64,000 bases of DNA from positions 2,356,001 to 2,420,000 of the forward strand of contig CP121321.1 of NCBI GenBank assembly GCA_043585095.1. Reading direction: 5' to 3'. The notes beneath the pieces are model-generated. The model had not been told where the DNA came from. It ran no database searches and worked only from the letters and a program-made list of their open reading frames with translations. This DNA comes from JANQIO01 sp043585095. GTDB taxonomy: Bacteria > Pseudomonadota > Gammaproteobacteria > Pseudomonadales > Halieaceae. The translations under genes were made by a program, and so were the position numbers. Shown here piece by piece: positions 16,657 to 25,760 of this stretch. Every line of letters starts with the position of its first letter. Position 1 is the stretch's first letter.

Positions 16657-18993
16657 TTGAAGACCAGCAGGAAGCCATTTCGTATACCTTTCAGAAAAAG
16701 TGCAATTTATGCGGCCGTTTGCTCCGCCGGTTTGCTGGTATCGCAGGGTGCCGTTGCCCAGGCGCTGCTAGATGAAATTATTGTTACCGCGCAAAAGCGC
16801 GAGCAGCGCCTGCAGGACGTGCCGGTGGCGCTGACAGCCTTCACTGGTGAACGATTGTTGGAAAGCGGCGTTCGTGACTTTTTTGAGGTCGCCAATATTG
16901 ACCCGGCGCTATTCGTTACTACACAGCAAAGCTCAACTACCGCCAGCTTTGGTATTCGCGGTGTATCTACCAGTTCACAGAACTTTGGCCTGGAGTCTTC
17001 GGTTGGTTTGTATGTGGACGGTGTCTACCGTTCGCGCCAGAGTGCGATGATCAATAATTTGGTTGACGTGGCCTCCATCGAAGTTTTGCGCGGCCCTCAG
17101 GGCACATTGTTCGGCCGCAACACCTCAGCGGGTGCGGTTAACGTGATTACCAAGGCGCCAGATTTTGACGGAGAAGGCTATTTGGAAGTGGGTGGCGGCG
17201 ACCTCGACATGCGCGCTGTTGATGGCGCCAAGTCCCTCACCCTGATAGACGACGTGCTGGCCATTCGCGCCACAGGCTTCTATCTGGAGCGTGAAGGCTA
17301 CGTGGATGCAATCAATCTGGAAGACGATTCGATTCAGGATCGCGATCGCTTTGGTGGCAGATTTTCAGCCCTTTGGCTGCCCTCAGAAACTGTGACTGTA
17401 GAGTTTAACGCGGACTATTCAGAAATTGATGAAACCTGCTGCGCTATTGGTAATTGGGTGAATAACTTACAAGCACAGCAGCTGCCGCCGGGTTCTACCC
17501 CGGTATTCGGTACCGATAACGCTGTGCGAAACGCCGGCGGCACTGTCATCAGCCAAGACGACTTCTTTGAGCGCGACGTGGCCGTAAGCTTCCTGCCCCG
17601 GTCTCAGAATGAAGACAAGGGCGTATCACTGCAGTTCGACTGGTCGCTGCCAGCTTTTGAGTTCACCAGCATCTCGGCTTATCGAGAATTTGATTCGCTG
17701 GATGATGTGGACGGTGACTTTTATGACATCGATGCTGTAGCGCAGACGCGCATATCAGAGCAAAGCCAGTTCTCCCAGGAGCTGCGCATTAGCAACCAAG
17801 GTGAGCGCGTGTCCTGGGTGGCGGGCTTGTTCTACTTCGAACAGGACCTTGATGCCTTGGTCAGAACCCGTGTCGGAGAAGATACGGCTTCGTTCGTGGG
17901 TTTGCCTGGCGCGGAAGCGCTGTTCCCGGCAGGCGGCTTTTCCCAAGACATTTCTGAGCAAGAGCATCAGGCGTATGCCGTGTTCACTCAGGTCGATCTG
18001 TCATTGACTGACTCCTTACAACTGTCCGCAGGTGTACGCTGGACGAAGGAAGACAAGGACATGATCAACACGTTTACCGAGTTTAACGCTGGCCCGGGCT
18101 TTGCACTGTTTGCGCCCCTGGCACCGCGCCCGGATGTGGATGAGACTATTGACGACGATCAGGTAACCGGCACCGTTAAACTGACCTGGTTTGCGGCCGA
18201 CGATGTCATGTTCTATGCCTCCTATGGCACCGGCTACAAGGCCGGCGGTATTAACGCAGACCGCATCGCGCAAACACTGGACGTGGTGTTTGATGCCGAG
18301 AAAACCGAGGCTTACGAGCTGGGCATGAAAGCCGAGTTCCCGGAGCAATCGCTGCGGGTCAACGTTGCCCTGCACAGCACCGTAACGGATGACCTGCAAA
18401 CGGTAGCCTTTGAGGGTACGGGTTTCGCCCTGCAGAATGCGGGCACGGCGGAAACCCGGGGCGGTGAATTGGACGTTCTGTGGCAACCTTTTGACTACAC
18501 CACCCTGACTGTCGCCTACGCCTATAACGACGGTGAATACGACGACTTCGAAAACGGCCCCTGCTGGATTGCCACGCCGTTCCAGACTGGCCAGCCGGAC
18601 CCAGCAGCCAACGGTGACGGCTCCTGCGACCGCTCCGGTGGCTTGTTGGCAAACAATCCGGAAAACAATGTGGCGGTATCGCTGCGCCAGGACTTACCAC
18701 TGAGCAACAGCGTCAGTGCCTTTCTTTATGGCGAATACATCTGGGTGGATGAGCGGATGACCGACGTTAACAACGATCCGCTCAAGCTGGCTGAGGATTA
18801 CAGCCTAATCAACGTGCGCGCCGGTCTGGTGTTCGAAAACTGGGACGTTGAACTCACCGCATGGGGCAGAAACCTCGCTGACGAGGAATACCCCGGTGTG
18901 ATCACCGACGCCACCGGTAACCCCGGCCGTCTTACCACCGGTCATAACGAACCTAGAACCTGGGGTGTCACGCTGAGGAAGAATTTCCTCTAG
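16657..18993 (+). CDS. TonB-dependent outer-membrane receptor
   Basis: The product is 778 residues from a TTG start at 16657 that has AAGGAG 8 bases upstream; the open frame extends further 5-prime to 16540 without a ribosome binding site. The signal peptide ends near SQGAVAQA, followed by the TonB-box region LDEIIVTAQKREQRLQDVPVA. A plug domain covers roughly residues 45-165 (GIRGVSTSS, VYRSRQSAM, EVLRGPQGTLFGRNTSAGAVN) and a 22-strand barrel follows to the end. These receptors import scarce large or hydrophobic substrates using the proton motive force through TonB. The IIVTAQKR type is common in marine oligotrophs and sphingomonads and is often tied to aromatic, lipid or sterol-like substrates. 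The ligand is unknown. A strong terminator follows. Confidence 0.95.
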   Translation: MKTSRKPFRIPFRKSAIYAAVCSAGLLVSQGAVAQALLDEIIVTAQKREQRLQDVPVALTAFTGERLLESGVRDFFEVANIDPALFVTTQQSSTTASFGIRGVSTSSQNFGLESSVGLYVDGVYRSRQSAMINNLVDVASIEVLRGPQGTLFGRNTSAGAVNVITKAPDFDGEGYLEVGGGDLDMRAVDGAKSLTLIDDVLAIRATGFYLEREGYVDAINLEDDSIQDRDRFGGRFSALWLPSETVTVEFNADYSEIDETCCAIGNWVNNLQAQQLPPGSTPVFGTDNAVRNAGGTVISQDDFFERDVAVSFLPRSQNEDKGVSLQFDWSLPAFEFTSISAYREFDSLDDVDGDFYDIDAVAQTRISEQSQFSQELRISNQGERVSWVAGLFYFEQDLDALVRTRVGEDTASFVGLPGAEALFPAGGFSQDISEQEHQAYAVFTQVDLSLTDSLQLSAGVRWTKEDKDMINTFTEFNAGPGFALFAPLAPRPDVDETIDDDQVTGTVKLTWFAADDVMFYASYGTGYKAGGINADRIAQTLDVVFDAEKTEAYELGMKAEFPEQSLRVNVALHSTVTDDLQTVAFEGTGFALQNAGTAETRGGELDVLWQPFDYTTLTVAYAYNDGEYDDFENGPCWIATPFQTGQPDPAANGDGSCDRSGGLLANNPENNVAVSLRQDLPLSNSVSAFLYGEYIWVDERMTDVNNDPLKLAEDYSLINVRAGLVFENWDVELTAWGRNLADEEYPGVITDATGNPGRLTTGHNEPRTWGVTLRKNFL

Positions 18994-19045
18994 CTAGCGC
19001 GCCGGCCTGGCTACGTGCGCTAATCAGGCATTTAAGCAAAGTTAG

Positions 19046-19073
19046 AATGCCGCCCACTGGGCGGCATTTTTTT
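19046..19073 (+). terminator. Rho-independent terminator after the TonB receptor
   Basis: AATGCCGCCC at 19046-19055, then loop ACT, then GGGCGGCATT, running into a seven-T tract. The 9-bp GC-rich stem plus T-run is a textbook intrinsic terminator 53 bases after the receptor stop. Its A-tract on the other side might also let it serve the minus-strand GST gene. Confidence 0.85.
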
Positions 19074-19100
19074 GTTTGTGTGTCGGCAGCAGCAGGTCAA

Positions 19101-19110
19101 GGGGTCAGAC
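19101..19110. repeat. Half-copy of the GGGTCAGA dispersed repeat
   Basis: GGGGTCAGAC lies between the TonB-receptor terminator and the GST gene, identical over ten bases to the copy at the end of the RAYT remnant (16238-16247). No inverted partner arm is found within 100 bases. The gap 18994-19193 otherwise holds only the terminator. Confidence 0.5.
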
Positions 19111-19193
19111 AGACCGCGTTTGAGCTGGCCTTTAGTATTCATGCCAAAGCGGACGATAACAGCTAAAGCCGAGATATCCGGAAAACTAGATAT

Positions 19194-19841
19194 CTACACC
19201 GCTGAGGGTTCCGCCGCTGCTGGTCCAGCAATGGCCATCGCTTTCTGGTAGGCCGGGCGCGCTGCAATGCGATCCACATAGGCTTGTGTGTTGGGCATAC
19301 TGGCATCGATTTCGCGCGCGCCCAGCATTGCCAGCGAGGTCAGGTTGAACATAGACATGATGTCGGCGCAGCTAAACTCAGGACCACCCAGGTAATCAGC
19401 CTCGCCCAGACGCTTCTCCAGCGCCTGATACAGGCCCTCCTCACGTCGCGACATTGTAGTCATCAGCATATTGTCACCGCCCAGATCGCCACCGGCCATC
19501 TGGAAGGCGAACTTGCTGAACAGCACTGACTGTAAAGCATTATTGAACTGCATCCAGTACAAGTAGTGGGGGAAGTCAGGGTCTTGATCTGGCACGATCA
19601 GACGCCCGCCACCATGACGCCGTGCAATGTATTCCACAATGGCGGTGGACTCTGCCATAACCAGGTCGCCGTCGGTAATGATGGGCGCGGTGCCCGCCGG
19701 GTGCAAAGCACGGTATTCCGGCGGCGCCAGAAAATCTTCGCCCCGGTTGTACCATTTCAGGTCATAAGGCAGGCCGAGTTCTTCCATCAGCCAAACAATG
19801 CGGTCCGATTGTGATACGCCGAGGTGGTGAATAGTAATCAT
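19194..19841 (-). CDS. Glutathione S-transferase family protein
   Basis: The product is 215 residues from the ATG at 19841, which has CGGAGAA upstream and begins MITIHHLG as expected for the family; the longer open frame adds 21 unconserved residues. A thioredoxin-like N-terminal domain (about 1-82) carries HHLGVSQSDRIVWLMEELG, with Ser near residue 10 as the candidate catalytic residue, the cis-Pro in GTAPII, and ESTAIVEYI for glutathione binding. An all-helical C-terminal domain follows. Expected role: glutathione conjugation or peroxidase-like detoxification in the cytosol. It lies downstream of an SDR on the same strand with a 152-base gap, so co-transcription is possible. The substrate is unknown. 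Confidence 0.9.
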   Translation of the reverse strand: MITIHHLGVSQSDRIVWLMEELGLPYDLKWYNRGEDFLAPPEYRALHPAGTAPIITDGDLVMAESTAIVEYIARRHGGGRLIVPDQDPDFPHYLYWMQFNNALQSVLFSKFAFQMAGGDLGGDNMLMTTMSRREEGLYQALEKRLGEADYLGGPEFSCADIMSMFNLTSLAMLGAREIDASMPNTQAYVDRIAARPAYQKAMAIAGPAAAEPSAV

Positions 19842-19993
19842 GGAATTCTCCGAAGGTTCGGCCGCAGTTAAAGTCAGATAAAACTGCATGTCCAGTGCGA
19901 CCACGCACCAAGAGGTGCAATCAAGGCCTTAGAAGGCTTGTTACGAATCCTGTTTCAGTGGATATAAAAGCGGTAGATAACGCTAGAGGGGTC

Positions 19994-20764
19994 TCAGGAA
20001 CAGGGCATTCCCGGAGAGCGCATGCCGGCAAACCAGCCACCGTCGGCAACAAACTCTGACCCGGTGCTGTAGCTGGCTTCATCTGTCGCCAAAAACAGGG
20101 TGACGTGGGCGACCTCTTCCGGCTGGCCGACACGTGGAATGGGAAAGTTTGCATAGACACTGGCATTAAGATCTTCTTCCGTTAGTGCACCCGCGCCACC
20201 CATAACGGTGTAAATACCACCCGGGTGTACGCTGTTGACCCGGATGCCATATTGCCCCAACTCAATCGCTGCACACTTGGTCAAGCCCCGCACCGCCCAC
20301 TTGGTTGAAGAATAAGCCGCAAGACCCGCAGAGGAATGCAGCCCGTCGATCGAGGATACGTTGATAATCGAACCGCCACCGGCAGCTTTCATCGGGGCAA
20401 TAGCCGCCTGTATTCCCATAAAGGTACCGAGCTGATTGATATTAACCAGACGCATAAAATCCTCGGGCGTCGTCTCGCTGAGCGCCTGCATCAAGACCAC
20501 CGCTGCGTTATTCACTAGTACATTCAGAGTGCCGAACTGCTCGCTGGCTTCTACTGCCCTGGCCCAATCGGCTTGCTGGCTGACATCCATATTGACGAAA
20601 ACGGCAGCGTCGCCCAGTTCATCCGCCAGCGCCTGGCCTTCATTCTGAAGAACATCGCCAATAACAACCCTGGCGCCGTGCTCAACAAACAGGCGCACTG
20701 TTGCCTCGCCCATACCGCGTGCGCCGCCGGTCACGATCGCCACCTTCCCTGCCAATCGACTCAT
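19994..20764 (-). CDS. Short-chain dehydrogenase/reductase, 3-alpha/20-beta-hydroxysteroid-dehydrogenase-like
   Basis: The product is 256 residues, a classical SDR. The cofactor loop is TGGARGMG, NNAAV lies in the centre, the catalytic Ser is in INVSSIDG, and Tyr/Lys are in AAYSSTKWA. PGGIYT follows the active site. Asp in IGDVL after the second strand favours NAD(H) over NADP(H). It resembles bacterial 3-alpha(20-beta)-hydroxysteroid dehydrogenases by general pattern, but the substrate is not fixed by sequence. The ribosome binding site AGAGGG precedes the ATG. GST lies downstream on the same strand. The short C-terminus reading GMRSPGMPCS is unusual. Confidence 0.9.
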   Translation of the reverse strand: MSRLAGKVAIVTGGARGMGEATVRLFVEHGARVVIGDVLQNEGQALADELGDAAVFVNMDVSQQADWARAVEASEQFGTLNVLVNNAAVVLMQALSETTPEDFMRLVNINQLGTFMGIQAAIAPMKAAGGGSIINVSSIDGLHSSAGLAAYSSTKWAVRGLTKCAAIELGQYGIRVNSVHPGGIYTVMGGAGALTEEDLNASVYANFPIPRVGQPEEVAHVTLFLATDEASYSTGSEFVADGGWFAGMRSPGMPCS

Positions 20765-20848
20765 TTTGCCCTCTATTATTCCTGGTGAATCATTCTTGAT
20801 GAATCAGCGCGGCGTAGTATGCCACGTCAGTTAAGCCGCCCAGTAGCC

Positions 20849-22861
20849 TCAATCACTGAGGCTCTGCGCTCGCGGGTTTTTCCCGTAATAGAAACGGCCA
20901 TCTTCGGCACCTACCAGCAGATCGGGAATACCGTTATCGTCCCAGTCCACCGTTGTTGGGCTGGCGGTGTGGCCTGATACTTTGCGGGCGTCGATAGCGC
21001 CCCTATTCTCCAAAAGCACCATGCCGTCGCGTTCACCAATATTGCGGTAGAAGTCTGCGTTAACGCTGTTGAAGAGAATATCCAGGCGGCCATCGCCGTC
21101 CCAGTCAACCACTTCCAGCTTGCGCCGACCGCTTTTCCCCGCCGCGCCCCAGACCAGATCCAGTTCCTCGCCCTGAGCGTTGCGAAAAATACGCTGGCCC
21201 GGCAGCAGTATGAGTCCATCGCCGGTGTCGCGGCGCTCGAATAAAGCGAGCTGGCCCTCATGGTCAATCATGACCAGATCCATCAGGCCATCGCCGTTCC
21301 AGTCCGTCGCTACCGGTGTGGTTCGCCATTGGCTGACCAATGCCTGACCACGGGGGCTCCACCAGTTCCACGGCGGTTTTGGCGGCGCCCCTCGCCAGGC
21401 CACCTCGACCGGCCGCGCTGCAGCAAGCACGGGTTCAGTCTTTGTGCCGACATTGGGGTACCAGATCACCTCCCCCCAAATGGAGTTCGCCAGAATGTCT
21501 AACAGGCCATCCTGATTCCAGTCCGCCGCGGTCAGCGTGGTGTAACCCCATTTGGCTTCAGCCGGCCCCTGAATGGAACCATTGGCACCCGCCTGGATGC
21601 GAATAACCTCGCCGTCAGCTTCAAGCCGTTTCGCGCTATTCCAGACTGGCGCTTTATCGCCGCCGAGGTTTTCGAAAAAACCAATATAGCCCGCAGTGTT
21701 GCCGCTGAGGATGTCCTCGTCGCCGTCGCCGTCCCAGTCGACCCCAAAGGGAGTGGATAGCGCGCCGAACTTGAGATCCTGCGCTTTCTGTTGAAAGTAC
21801 GCCGGACCAAAAAATACCGGTACGCCCGCCTCGACGCGCCCGCTGTGTTCGATAAGCGCCACGCGCCCGTCTTCATCGCCGACGATGAGATCCATATCGC
21901 CGTCTTTGTCCCAGTCAAACGCCACCGGGACAATCATCTGCAAGTCCATTCGCAGCGGGCTCTCGCCATCCATGAGTTTCACGCCGGCAGCATACAGAGG
22001 CTGGGTGCGGCTGCCGGTATTCTCAAAATACGTAAAGGAATCCAGAAACTCCCCGCAGATCAGGTCCAGATCGCCATCACCGTCAAAGTCGGCAAAGTTT
22101 GGGGTCGGCCATCCAAAGACTTCTACAGGCTCACCCGCAGCGTGAACGAACTCTGGCTGCCCGTAGTCGGGCTCGGCATCCGTACCCTGGTTGCGCAGCC
22201 ACAATACGTAGCCTCGAAGCGGACCGTTGGTCCAGTTGCCCTCTTCGTCATAGGCATCATCCCAGCCGTAATCCGCCCACTCGTCGTAGCCTGCAACAAT
22301 GTCGTGAACGCCGTCGCCGTCGTAATCCAGATACTTCCACTGTTTGGCGCGGCTGCGGTCGCGGGCCACAAATACATCCTCATCTGAAACGGACAGTTTG
22401 ATACCGCTATCGATACCCCGACTAAAGAATTCATGGTGGTCTACGCCCGGTGACAGAACTCTCGGCTTGCCATCGACGTAGGACACCTGAACGTTTTGCT
22501 CTCCCTTGCTGATCCGCACAGGCGCTTCAAACACCGGCTGCTTGATGTTGCCCTCGCTATTCTCAAAAAAGTAGGTGCCGTTAAAGGGCTCATCCGGAGA
22601 GACCACCACCAGATCGTTGTCGCCGTCCTGATCGAAATCCATGGGCAGTGGCCACGCCCAGAGGCCCACTCCCATATCCACGATCAGTCCGGGATTATTG
22701 TATTCAAGGGCTTTAAGCTGGGCAGGTGCGTTCTGCGAGGCGGTCTGTAAACCGCTGATTTGCGCGGCATCCTGAACATGTTCGGCCGAAAAACCCTGGC
22801 CGGCCAGCACCAGGGAAAGCACGGCTCCCGAGAGGTTTCTTAAGTAGCTAGCTGCGCACAC
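20849..22861 (-). CDS. Secreted VCBS/FG-GAP repeat beta-propeller protein
   Basis: This is about 670 residues from a GTG at 22861. Nine calcium-binding-type repeats of the form D-x-D-x-D-G-x-x-D-hydrophobic are visible, for example DFDQDGDNDLVVV, DYDGDGVHDIV, DFDGDGDLDLICG, DWDKDGDMDLIVG and DWDGDGRLDILFN. Such repeats fold into integrin-alpha-like seven- or eight-bladed propellers and are usually secreted or surface-bound. A hydrophobic segment LSGAVLSLVLAGQGFSA acts as the signal peptide. The start is uncertain: the open frame reaches 23041 and would overlap aconitase, and no ATG or good ribosome binding site lies near the signal peptide. No enzymatic domain is recognised; ligand or polysaccharide binding is plausible. 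Confidence 0.85.
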   Translation of the reverse strand: MCAASYLRNLSGAVLSLVLAGQGFSAEHVQDAAQISGLQTASQNAPAQLKALEYNNPGLIVDMGVGLWAWPLPMDFDQDGDNDLVVVSPDEPFNGTYFFENSEGNIKQPVFEAPVRISKGEQNVQVSYVDGKPRVLSPGVDHHEFFSRGIDSGIKLSVSDEDVFVARDRSRAKQWKYLDYDGDGVHDIVAGYDEWADYGWDDAYDEEGNWTNGPLRGYVLWLRNQGTDAEPDYGQPEFVHAAGEPVEVFGWPTPNFADFDGDGDLDLICGEFLDSFTYFENTGSRTQPLYAAGVKLMDGESPLRMDLQMIVPVAFDWDKDGDMDLIVGDEDGRVALIEHSGRVEAGVPVFFGPAYFQQKAQDLKFGALSTPFGVDWDGDGDEDILSGNTAGYIGFFENLGGDKAPVWNSAKRLEADGEVIRIQAGANGSIQGPAEAKWGYTTLTAADWNQDGLLDILANSIWGEVIWYPNVGTKTEPVLAAARPVEVAWRGAPPKPPWNWWSPRGQALVSQWRTTPVATDWNGDGLMDLVMIDHEGQLALFERRDTGDGLILLPGQRIFRNAQGEELDLVWGAAGKSGRRKLEVVDWDGDGRLDILFNSVNADFYRNIGERDGMVLLENRGAIDARKVSGHTASPTTVDWDDNGIPDLLVGAEDGRFYYGKNPRAQSLSD

Positions 22862-22961
22862 GGGCGGGTCAGTCCGGAGGTTTGAATGAAGGTTTTGACA
22901 TTGTACTGCCCCCGGTAACCCAGTGTCCTGAGCGACTCGCGGTTGAACGATTAACAGACTG

Positions 22962-25676
22962 TCAGGTGCTGGCCAGGCGCCGCAACACGTAATGCAGAAT
23001 GCCGCCGTGCTCGTAGTAGGTGAATTCGTTGGGCGTATCAATCCGAATCCTTGACTCGAAGGTCACCTCCTCCCCGGAACCACGGACCGCCGTGACGGTT
23101 ACCGTTTTATCCCCGGCCGAGATAGCTGGAATCGAATAGGTCTCGGTGCCATCGAGTTCAAGCGATTCAGATCCCTGCCCGTCGCCGAACTGCAGCGGAA
23201 GAATGCCCATGCCGATGAGATTGGAGCGATGAATACGCTCGTAACTTTCGGCAATGACGGCACGAATGCCCAACAAGGCAGGACCCTTGGCAGCCCAGTC
23301 ACGCGACGAGCCGGTGCCATATTCCTTGCCTGCAATCACGACAAGCGGTGTTTCATCCTCCTGATACTTTTGCGCCGCATCGAAAATAGTCATCTGCTCA
23401 TTCGCGGGTAAATAGCGGGTCCAGCTCCCTTCTGTTCCTGGCGCCAGATGGTTTCGCAAGCGAACGTTGGCGAATGTGCCTCGCATCATGATTTCGTGAT
23501 TGCCGCGACGGGAACCGTAGGAGTTGAAGTCGTCAGGTCCGATTTCCCGCGCCTGCAGGTAGGCGCCGGCTGGGCTCTCAGTCGCGATGGCGCCCGCAGG
23601 CGAGATATGGTCTGTGGTGACACTGTCGCCGACCTTGACCAGACAACGAGCGCCCTCGATAGACGACACACTGGGGACATCCGCGCTAATGCCCTCAAAA
23701 TACGGTGGTTGGCGTACATAAGTTGAGTCTGGCCAGTCAAAGCGTTCGCTTTGCGCTACGTCGAGGTCGTTCCACGTTTCGTTACCGCTATAGACATCGG
23801 CGTACTTCGACTTGAACATCTCTGCATTGATAGTCGCGCTGACGACGTCCTGAATCTGCTGGTTATCAGGCCAAATGTCACTTAAGGTCACAGGATTGCC
23901 ATCCGGATCATGGCCTATAGCGTCCTTGTAGAGATCGACACCCATGTTGCCGGCAAGGGCATAAGCTACCACCAGTGGCGGCGATGCGAGGTAGTTGGCG
24001 CGGACGAACTGGTGGATCCTGCCTTCGAAATTGCGATTGCCCGACAGTACCGATGTCACTAGCAGGTTGCCCTCGTTGATAGCATCGCTTATCTCATCTG
24101 GAAGCGGTCCAGAATTGCCGATGCAGGTCGTACAGCCGTAGCCAACAAGATAGAAACCCAGCGCTTCAAGGTCGTCCATCAGCCCGGTCTTTTCAAGGTA
24201 CTCAGTGACGACCTTGGAGCCCGGTGCCAGGCTGGTCTTTACCCAGGGCTTGGTCGACAGGCCACGCTTTCTGGCGTTGCGCGCAACCAGACCTGCAGCG
24301 ACCAGCACCGCGGGGTTGGATGTATTCGTACAGCTGGTAATGGCGGCAATCACGACTGCGCCGTGCTTCAGGTTGAAGGTTTCGTCATTGAGCGTCACTT
24401 CGACGGCGCCTGTGTCAGGGCTTGCATCTACAGAACCGCCCTCGGCTTCAAAAACACCGGCTCGACGGGCGGGCGCAAGCGCCAGGTCCCTGAACTCATC
24501 GAGTGTCTTTTCAAAGGCCGACCTGGCATCCGTGAGTGAAATTCGATCCTGAGGACGGCGCGGGCCAGCGATCGACGGGACAACGTCGCCCAGGTTCAAC
24601 TCGAGCTGGGAGCTGTAGATAGCATCCGGCGTACTGTCGTCGTGCCACAATTTCATTTCGCGGCTGTATGACTCAACCAGTTGAAGGGTTTCATCGTCGC
24701 GACCGGTGAGTCGCAGATAATTAATGGTCTCTGCGTCGACGGGGAAAATGCCGCAGGTGGCACCGTACTCCGGAGACATGTTTGCAATCGTGGCCCGGTC
24801 GGCCAGTGACAGATGCTTGAGCCCGGGGCCGAAAAATTCGACAAACTTGCCAACGACGCCGTGCTCGCGCAACCGCTCTGTGACCGTCAGCACAAGATCA
24901 GTGGCGGTTGCGCCCTCCGCCAGCTTGCCGTTGAGCTTGAAGCCTACGACCTGCGGGATCAGCATCGTGATCGGTTGCCCCAGCATCGCGGCTTCTGCCT
25001 CGATACCGCCCACACCCCAACCGAGAACACCCAGGCCGTTAATCATCGTGGTGTGGGAGTCTGTGCCGACCAGCGTATCCGGGTAGGCAAGCATGTCGCC
25101 GTCTCGCTCTGCCGTGAACACACCGCGCGCCAGGTATTCGAGATTGACCTGATGCACGATGCCAGTACCTGGCGGGACGACGTTGAAGTTATCGAACGCC
25201 AACTGTCCCCAACGCAGGAACCGGTACCTTTCGAGATTACGCTTGATCTCGGTTGCCGTGTTCTTTTCAAGAGAGTCCTCGGCACCGAAATAATCGACCA
25301 TTACTGAGTGGTCAATCACCAGTTCTACAGGGTTGAGAGGGTTGATCTTCCCGGGGTCGCCGTCCAGGGCAACCATAGCGTCTCGCATGGCAGCAAGATC
25401 GACAATGGCCGGTACCCCGGTGAAGTCCTGCAGCAGCACCCGTGCCGGCACGAATGCGATCTCCTGGGAAGGCTCTGCGGCTGGGTCCCACGCTGTCAGT
25501 GCCTCGATATCGCCGTCGGTGACAAACGCTTCACTGCCATGGCGCAACAGGTTTTCCAGCAGGATCTTGAGGGAAAAAGGCAGCTTTTCAGCGCCCTGAA
25601 GCTGACTAAACGGGTAGATCGTGAAAGCTTTTCCGCCTACTGTAATCGTGTCTGGCTGGCTGTATCGAGTGCTCAT
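22962..25676 (-). CDS. acnA: Aconitate hydratase A
   Basis: The product is 904 residues from the ATG at 25676 (MSTRYSQPD); a TTG upstream would add 12 residues. It is the cytosolic-type aconitase of the TCA cycle, interconverting citrate and isocitrate. Cysteine ligands for the [4Fe-4S] cluster are visible in ITSCTNTSNP and in GYGCTTCIGNSG. Family motifs LVGTDSHTTMINGLGVLGWGVGG and the swivel-domain KEYGTGSSRDWAAKGP are intact. Full length for AcnA (about 890-920). It is divergent from fumC with 84 bases between the starts, pairing two TCA-cycle genes on a shared control region. The ribosome binding site is weak. Confidence 0.97.
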   Translation of the reverse strand: MSTRYSQPDTITVGGKAFTIYPFSQLQGAEKLPFSLKILLENLLRHGSEAFVTDGDIEALTAWDPAAEPSQEIAFVPARVLLQDFTGVPAIVDLAAMRDAMVALDGDPGKINPLNPVELVIDHSVMVDYFGAEDSLEKNTATEIKRNLERYRFLRWGQLAFDNFNVVPPGTGIVHQVNLEYLARGVFTAERDGDMLAYPDTLVGTDSHTTMINGLGVLGWGVGGIEAEAAMLGQPITMLIPQVVGFKLNGKLAEGATATDLVLTVTERLREHGVVGKFVEFFGPGLKHLSLADRATIANMSPEYGATCGIFPVDAETINYLRLTGRDDETLQLVESYSREMKLWHDDSTPDAIYSSQLELNLGDVVPSIAGPRRPQDRISLTDARSAFEKTLDEFRDLALAPARRAGVFEAEGGSVDASPDTGAVEVTLNDETFNLKHGAVVIAAITSCTNTSNPAVLVAAGLVARNARKRGLSTKPWVKTSLAPGSKVVTEYLEKTGLMDDLEALGFYLVGYGCTTCIGNSGPLPDEISDAINEGNLLVTSVLSGNRNFEGRIHQFVRANYLASPPLVVAYALAGNMGVDLYKDAIGHDPDGNPVTLSDIWPDNQQIQDVVSATINAEMFKSKYADVYSGNETWNDLDVAQSERFDWPDSTYVRQPPYFEGISADVPSVSSIEGARCLVKVGDSVTTDHISPAGAIATESPAGAYLQAREIGPDDFNSYGSRRGNHEIMMRGTFANVRLRNHLAPGTEGSWTRYLPANEQMTIFDAAQKYQEDETPLVVIAGKEYGTGSSRDWAAKGPALLGIRAVIAESYERIHRSNLIGMGILPLQFGDGQGSESLELDGTETYSIPAISAGDKTVTVTAVRGSGEEVTFESRIRIDTPNEFTYYEHGGILHYVLRRLAST

Positions 25677-25760
25677 AACGTGTCGCTCGCTGAAGTGTAG
25701 GCTGTTGTGCAAGCTTACAAAGCTGACCGGGAAAGTAAAATGACGTGAGGGAGAGCGAAC

